From Actinomycetes bacterium (GTDB lineage Bacteria; Actinomycetota; Acidimicrobiia; Acidimicrobiales; RAAP-2), in the NCBI GenBank assembly GCA_021777285.1, contig JAJYDR010000016.1, positions 1 through 25,691 on the forward strand: a DNA stretch of 25,691 nt. Direction: 5' to 3'. Below the pieces are notes generated by a model, which saw nothing but the letters and a program-made list of their open reading frames with translations, had not been told where the DNA came from and made no database searches. This document shows positions 22,665 through 25,691 of this stretch, one piece after another; position 1 is the first letter of the stretch, and each line of letters opens with the position of its first letter. Made by a program: the position numbers and the translations under genes.

Positions 22665-24131
22665 TCAGTTCGTGGCGACGCTGAAGCCCTCGTAGGTGGT
22701 GCCGCCCGCGAGGTAGCTGCCCGTGGCCGTGCACCGGTTGTCCTGGTGGCAGACGAGCGCGTAGACGCCACCGGCGACACCCACGCTCGTCGCCCCACCG
22801 GGCAGGACGATCTTGGACCCGGTGCCCCACCGGCCGTTCACCTGGCTGACCACGAGGCCCTGGTATCTGCCGGCGGCGTCGAGGTAAGCCGCCCCGGCGC
22901 GACAGTTGCCGACACTCACACAGGACAGCGCCACGACGCCGCCGTTCTTGCCCGCCGCCGTCGCCCCACCGGGCAGGGCGAGCTCACTGGCGCTGCGCCA
23001 GGCCCCGTTGACCTCGTCGGCGATGAAGCCCTCGTAGAGGCCGTTGCTCGCCCGATACTGACCACCGGCGCTGCAGGTGGTCACCGTCGCGCAGGCGATG
23101 TCCTGGAAGCCGTAAAAGAACGCTTTGGGGTTTACTGCGGCGTTGGCCGGCATAGAGACCGGCAGTCCGGGCGACCACGCGCCGTGGGCGTTCGACGTGG
23201 CGAAGACCTGGGTGGCGCCACGATGGTCGTAGTAGGTGCCCACGGCCGTGCACGGTCCCGTCGGCGCACAGCCCAAGGCGCTCAGAGTGGCGTGGGCGTA
23301 GAGGCTGGCGTCGGCCGGGGCGATCACGGGCTGTCCGGAGGACCAGAGCCCCGCGCGCTCGCTGAAGATCAGCGCGTGTTGCACGTTCTGATCGTCCACG
23401 TAACTGCCGATCGCGCTGCAGTCGCCCGGGGCGCTGCAGGCGATCTGGGCGACCGTCGGGAAGGGGTTCGCGTTCGCGTTGGCCGGGGCGGCGAGGACCT
23501 GGGGCGAGCCCCAGGTCCCGTGGACCTCGCTGATCGCGAAGCCGTCAAGGACGGGGTTCGTCGCGTTGGTGAAGTAGGTGCCCACCGCGCTGCAGTCGCC
23601 GTTGCGGGGGCACGCGACGGCGCGCAGCTGCGCGCTCTGCCCCTTGCCGAGGGCGTCGCTGGGCAGGGCGACGCGCGTCGCGGGCCGCCAGACACCGTTG
23701 ACCTCGTCGAGGACGAAGGACTGCGTGTCTCCGCTCGCGACCTGGTAGGTGCCGACGATCGCGCAGTTGCCGACCGAGCTACAGGCCAGTCCGAGCGGCG
23801 TCGTCGCCGCGACCGACCCGGCGTCACTCGGCGGGGTGATCGTGCGAGGCGCCCCCCATCGGCCCTGCACCTCGGTGAGGACCAGTCCCTCGGGGATGTC
23901 CGCGTGGTTGTTGTACATGCCAGCCGCGACGCAGTTGCCGGTGCTCGGGCAGGCGAGGGTTGGCAGATAGCCCTGGTAGAGGCCCTTCGCGCCCGCAGGC
24001 AGCACCGTGATGCGCGCGCGCTGCCACAGCGGCGCCGTCACCGAACCGACGGGGGAGGTCGCGGCCAGTGGTGCGGCGAGGGCGAGGGCGAGTAGGGCGC
24101 GCCGGACGAGTTGGGGCAACGAGGACTCCAC
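22665..24131 (-). CDS. Secreted protein of eight Cys-x5-Cys repeats, probable beta-propeller
   Basis: A 488-residue protein with a Sec signal (LVRRALLALALAAPLAA, residues about 8-24). Eight tandem repeats of about 56 residues follow. Each contains a C-x5-C pair (CPSTGNC, CSSVGNC, CPRNGDC, CSAPGDC, CAPTGPC, CATVTTC, CVSVGNC, CHQDNRC), then a G-x-Y strand, then a segment like FVLDEVNGVWRPA. The repeat size and pattern suggest beta-propeller blades, each locked by a disulfide (inference). No catalytic motif is seen; an adhesin, binding or cell-surface role is possible. The GTG at 24131 is 7 nt after TACACT and has no ribosome binding site. The frame stays open upstream to 24275 through remnants of the broken TMEM175-like gene, which I exclude. 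Confidence 0.78.
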   Translation of the reverse strand: MESSLPQLVRRALLALALAAPLAATSPVGSVTAPLWQRARITVLPAGAKGLYQGYLPTLACPSTGNCVAAGMYNNHADIPEGLVLTEVQGRWGAPRTITPPSDAGSVAATTPLGLACSSVGNCAIVGTYQVASGDTQSFVLDEVNGVWRPATRVALPSDALGKGQSAQLRAVACPRNGDCSAVGTYFTNATNPVLDGFAISEVHGTWGSPQVLAAPANANANPFPTVAQIACSAPGDCSAIGSYVDDQNVQHALIFSERAGLWSSGQPVIAPADASLYAHATLSALGCAPTGPCTAVGTYYDHRGATQVFATSNAHGAWSPGLPVSMPANAAVNPKAFFYGFQDIACATVTTCSAGGQYRASNGLYEGFIADEVNGAWRSASELALPGGATAAGKNGGVVALSCVSVGNCRAGAAYLDAAGRYQGLVVSQVNGRWGTGSKIVLPGGATSVGVAGGVYALVCHQDNRCTATGSYLAGGTTYEGFSVATN

Positions 24132-24138
24132 CCGTTGC

Positions 24139-24144
24139 AGTGTA
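24139..24144 (-). promoter_or_regulatory. Candidate -10 box for the repeat protein gene
   Basis: On the minus strand TACACT, 7 nt, then the GTG at 24131. It also supports this GTG over starts further upstream. Confidence 0.4.
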
Positions 24145-24186
24145 GGCGGTGACCTTCGCGCGATTCCGTCGCCGTCAACTCTGTTG

Positions 24187-24760
24187 GAGCGTTGGGCGAG
24201 GTAGACCTCGAGGCGTCGGTCGGGGTGCGCAGCGCACCGCGATGGCCCCGAGGAGCGCGAGCGACCCCAGCGCAATCAGAGTACGAGCGGGATCGCGATC
24301 GCGTAGGTCACGACCGAGACGCGGCACTTCCAGTGCGAGCGAAGCGCGTCGCGCAGCCCCGTGTCGGGTAGCTGGTTCGCCACGATCACCCACGGGACGA
24401 TGACGTAGTCGATGGCCGCCCAGACGAGCACGACGCCACAGGTCGCCACGGGGTCAGCCGCGAAGTGACCCTCGGACATCCACGCCGTCGTGACGGGAAA
24501 GTGTGACAGCCAGAACAACAGGTTGAGGTTCGACCACATGAGCGATCCGGTGACGCGCCTCACCATCTTCAACAGGCGGCGGTGGAGGTTGTTCCAGTAG
24601 ATCGCGAGTAGATGAAGCGCAGTGCGTAGGCGAGTAGTGACGGTGTGGCGCCGCGCAGGGCGCTAAAGCCCGTGCCCTCTGGCCGGTGCACGGAGAGCGC
24701 CATGATCGTGATCGCGATGGCGAGCACGTCGTCGCTGAAGGATTCGATGCGGCTCGCTCA
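24187..24760 (-). pseudogene. Frame-disrupted TMEM175-like (DUF1211) membrane protein
   Basis: Pieces of one TMEM175-type protein appear in successive minus-strand frames. MSEPHRI starts at 24760. SFSDDVLAIAITIMALSVHRPEG (family motif FSDxVxAIAIT) starts at 24741 in a second frame and runs to LLAYALRFIY. The frame changes again at about 24607/24608, where one base appears missing before GCGATCTACTGGAAC. AIYWNNLHRRLL and the following helices then run to a stop at 24276. LIALGSLALLGAIAV continues in another frame, and HPDRRLEVYLAQR (24227 downward) in yet another. In total this would make about 190 residues, the normal family size. TMEM175 proteins are potassium-selective channels. Either the gene has decayed or the sequence contains indel errors. 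The start ATG forms an ATGA with a stop usable by the upstream hydrolase in a shifted frame. Confidence 0.7.
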
Positions 24761-25691
24761 TGACGTGCGCCGCGCGAGATCGCTCGCAGCTCACGGTGCA
24801 CGGCCGGTGTCTCGGGCGACTCGAAGAGTCGTAGAGTGAGCACGATGACCACGAGCTGGCGTGGTGGATCGACGAGGAACGAGGTGCCCAGCCCACCGTC
24901 CCACCCGTAGGAGCCGTCGCGGTTCACGGCGAGGCCGTAGCCCCAGGAGCGCTCGGCGAAGAAGTCGGGTCCGAAGGCGCCGTCGACCTTCTGCTCGTCG
25001 CGCAGCTGGTCGCTCGTCATCGAACGGATCGCGGCGCCCGAGACGAGGTCGTGACCCTCGTCGAGCAGGAGCCGGGCGAGGGCGTAGAGGTCGTCCACCG
25101 TGGCGACGAGTCCGCACCCGCCGTCCTCGAAGGCCGGCGGGTGCGTGTAGGCCTCGTCGAGCTCGAAGGCGCGCTCGAGGCCCGCGGGCGTTGGCCGGTA
25201 GGCGGTGGCGAGTCGCTGAGGGTCCGACGCGTAGAAGTCCGTCTCGGTCATCGCGAGCGGATCCAGGATCCGCCCGCGCAGGTAGGCCCCGAACGACGTG
25301 CCACTGGCGCGGCCGATGAGCACGCCGAGGATCGACGCGCCCGTGTTGTAGAGGAAGCGAGTGCCCGGTTCGGCGAGCAGCGGCAGTTTGCCGAGCCGCG
25401 CGATCCACTCGTCGGGCGGAGGCTGGACGGTCGGGTTCGGTGGTCCGAGCGTGACCAGGCCGAGTCGTTGCTCCTCGAGGACGATCGGCCACGGCGTCGG
25501 TGCCGCGAACATATCGATATACATGCCGAACCCGTTCGTGAAGGTGAGCAGGTCGCGCACGGTGATGAATCGACGCGCCGGGCGGGTGTCGTCGAGCGGG
25601 CCGTCGGGCGCGGCGAGCACCCGTGGCGCGCCGAGCTCGGGCAGGAACGTCTCGACCGGGTCGTCGAGCCCGAGGCGACCGTCCTCGACGA
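24454..25691 (-). CDS. Serine hydrolase, class C beta-lactamase/EstB-like; 5' partial, 3' end frame-disturbed
   Basis: The frame is open to the right edge (VEDGRLGLDDPVETFLPELG precedes the first internal start at 25620), so the N-terminus with the catalytic S-x-x-K is outside the window. RRFITVRDLLTFTNGFG, GTRFLYNTGASILG (the Tyr motif) and WGYGLAVNRDGSYGWDGGLGTSF (replacing the KTG box) fit the EstB/family VIII esterase and penicillin-binding-like group. The true domain ends near SPETPAVHREL (about 24790). Beyond that this frame reads the broken TMEM175-like gene as low-complexity sequence to 24454. A shift at about 24790 would give AASDLARRTS and a stop at 24757, overlapping the TMEM175 ATG. 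An indel at the 3' end is therefore likely. Probable activity: ester or beta-lactam hydrolysis; substrate unknown. Confidence 0.75.
   Translation of the reverse strand, partial: VEDGRLGLDDPVETFLPELGAPRVLAAPDGPLDDTRPARRFITVRDLLTFTNGFGMYIDMFAAPTPWPIVLEEQRLGLVTLGPPNPTVQPPPDEWIARLGKLPLLAEPGTRFLYNTGASILGVLIGRASGTSFGAYLRGRILDPLAMTETDFYASDPQRLATAYRPTPAGLERAFELDEAYTHPPAFEDGGCGLVATVDDLYALARLLLDEGHDLVSGAAIRSMTSDQLRDEQKVDGAFGPDFFAERSWGYGLAVNRDGSYGWDGGLGTSFLVDPPRQLVVIVLTLRLFESPETPAVHRELRAISRGARHERAASNPSATTCSPSRSRSWRSPCTGQRARALAPCAAPHRHYSPTHCASSTRDLLEQPPPPPVEDGEARHRIAHVVEPQPVVLAVTLSRHDGVDVRGSLRG

Noticed and set aside
22644..24095. 483-residue plus-strand open frame over the repeat protein
   Set aside because: Gly/Arg/Val/Asp-rich shadow whose apparent periodicity mirrors the real repeats on the minus strand; no signal peptide or recognisable domain.

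Overview
The window is a high-G+C, densely packed chromosomal segment from an actinobacterium. The order rpsF-ssb-rpsR-rplI-dnaB, GTG starts, probable leaderless genes with a TAnnnT box 6-7 nt before the start codon, a RegX3-like orphan response regulator and an actinobacterial-style 2-oxoacid dehydrogenase operon all fit. A deep lineage such as Acidimicrobiia is my best guess from protein style, but no marker here proves it.

Layout. (1) 1-3205: ribosomal/replication block, with rpsF (5' truncated), ssb, rpsR with an unusual long tail, rplI, a hairpin, then dnaB. (2) 3330-4292: an internally duplicated multi-pass membrane protein of unknown function. (3) 4309-6419 (minus): a PAS/DesK-type histidine kinase and a NarL-type response regulator, overlapping by 4 nt. 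(4) 6796-12204: the centrepiece, a seven-gene operon encoding four related cupredoxins (two membrane anchored, two secreted), a Tat-exported ActB/PsrB-like iron-sulfur protein, an ActC/NrfD-like ten-helix membrane protein and a small Ig-like membrane-anchored protein. It has no molybdopterin subunit and no c-type haem motif. (5) 12310-14769: an ABC-2 exporter pair. (6) 14771-17891: a short-chain dehydrogenase (minus), rlmN (plus) and an MFS exporter (minus). (7) 17944-21352: E1alpha-E1beta-E2 of a 2-oxoacid dehydrogenase. (8) 21358-22519 (minus): a PrxQ/BCP peroxiredoxin and an OmpR-type regulator. (9) 22665-24131 (minus): a secreted protein made of eight Cys-x5-Cys repeats. (10) 24187-25691 (minus): a TMEM175-like gene broken by several frame changes, and a partial serine hydrolase whose 3' end is also disturbed.

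How the genes fit together. The main proposal is that region 4 encodes a haem-free electron-transfer complex. An NrfD-type quinol-reactive membrane subunit passes electrons through an external four-cluster Fe-S protein to (or from) copper proteins whose metal loops resemble a stretched CuA site. Near-identical 14-bp palindromes lie upstream of the response regulator gene and of the cupredoxin operon, and a weaker copy lies upstream of the membrane protein gene at 3330. Regions 2, 3 and 4 may therefore form one regulon. Strong hairpins between cupredoxin genes 2 and 3, and just inside cupredoxin gene 4, could set different dosage for the soluble copper proteins and the complex.
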